Source: Rubrivivax sp. A210 (lineage in GTDB: Bacteria > Pseudomonadota > Gammaproteobacteria > Burkholderiales > Burkholderiaceae_C). From it: DNA of 64,000 bases. Below are positions 63,616 to 64,000 of the stretch, one piece after another. The stretch lies in the NCBI RefSeq assembly GCF_904426505.1, contig NZ_CAJGBN010000001.1:682001-746000 (forward strand), written 5' to 3'. A program made the position numbers and the translations under genes. The stretch's first letter is position 1, and the number at the start of each line of letters is the position of its first letter. Below the pieces are notes generated by a model. The model saw nothing but the letters and a program-made list of their open reading frames with translations. It searched no databases and was not told the origin of the DNA.

Positions 63616-64000
63616 TCACTGCTGCGGCAAGCCCGCCTCGCCGAGCGTGTCGAGCAACTGCTCCAACTGACCGATGCAGGCCGGATCGAAGCTGCGTGCG
63701 AGGGTCACGCGCACGGCCTGCAGGCTGCAGAAGGCGGGGTGCTGGCGCAGCGCGATGACCCACTCATGCGCCTGCTCCAGCGCGCCCAGGCGCCAGGCGG
63801 CAACCGCGCCGACCATGTACAGCTGCCCGTACGAGGGGTTGACCGCCATGCCACGCTGCGCCTCCTGCAAGGCCGCCTGCGGGTCGCCGGTGGTCAGGTG
63901 GGCTTCAGCCCTCACGAAGTGCCAGATCACGCGCAGGGGCTCCAACGGGCTCAGCCCGAAGGCCTTGTCGCAGTGGGCCCGGGCCTCGTCGTGCCGCCCT
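63616..64000 (-). CDS. 3' part of a TPR protein running off the right edge
   Basis: The minus-strand frame is open from the window edge to the stop at 63616, giving 127 residues. It contains TPR-like helices: AHCDKAFGLSPLEPLRVIWH, RAEAHLTTGDPQAALQEAQR, PSYGQLYMVGAVAAWRLGAL and EQAHEWVIALRQHPAF. This is like the C-terminal repeat region of adenylate-cyclase-type or CadC-type regulators, but the N-terminal domain is outside the window. A TTG at 63945 could look like a start, but the frame continues upstream. Confidence 0.7.
   Translation of the reverse strand, partial: GRHDEARAHCDKAFGLSPLEPLRVIWHFVRAEAHLTTGDPQAALQEAQRGMAVNPSYGQLYMVGAVAAWRLGALEQAHEWVIALRQHPAFCSLQAVRVTLARSFDPACIGQLEQLLDTLGEAGLPQQ

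Overview
The window is very GC-rich, tightly packed chromosomal DNA. Its gene content points to a betaproteobacterium of the order Burkholderiales, probably near the Rubrivivax/Leptothrix/Comamonadaceae lineages. The clues are phaR, the divergent ratA-rnfH/smpB pair, guaB-guaA, creA, DUF4124 and DUF3011 exported proteins, and an itaconyl-CoA-type operon with a divergent LysR gene. I saw no rRNA, tRNA, insertion sequence or CRISPR array.

Layout. (1) 1-13120, plus strand: the distal part of a contractile injection system (phage-tail-like) cluster. It holds a LysM tail protein, gpD-like and gpV-like spike proteins, gp25, two giant baseplate proteins, a tail protein I-like protein, a DUF6519 protein and a terminal membrane protein with a zinc-ribbon-like start. 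Sheath, tube and ATPase genes would lie to the left of the window. (2) 13250-15568, minus strand: a formaldehyde detoxification operon, frmR-adhC-fghA, with a textbook operator. (3) 15770-21693: housekeeping genes (creA, guaA, guaB, a DUF4124 protein, rnfH, ratA, smpB). (4) 21813-46584, plus strand: an apparent single operon of about 25 kb for cell-surface secretion. It encodes a caspase-like/TPR/CsgG-like fusion, a second CsgG-like protein, a TpsB transporter, a 5322-residue TpsA exoprotein, a Slam-like outer-membrane protein, a FecR-domain protein carrying half of a CsgG-like domain, and a protein that begins with the missing half and ends in a beta-rich, TbpB-like region. (5) 46590-54423: metC, rimO, three small exported proteins, a CPBP protease, phaR, cysQ and a small membrane ORF. 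(6) 54449-58459: a CoA-ester catabolic operon (hydratase, acyl-CoA dehydrogenase, lyase) with a divergent LysR regulator, resembling itaconate degradation but lacking the CoA-transferase. (7) 58892-63537: two overlapping secreted amidohydrolase-type genes, then the end of a TPR protein on the minus strand.

The most unusual region is the 21.8-46.6 kb operon. Two outer-membrane export routes (two-partner secretion and Slam) appear to be co-transcribed with three CsgG-like domains. One of these domains seems to be split between two consecutive genes, the second half carrying its own signal peptide. The injection-system cluster, with its terminal membrane protein, is the second point of interest.

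All calls come from reading the sequence and recalled family knowledge. No database search was run.
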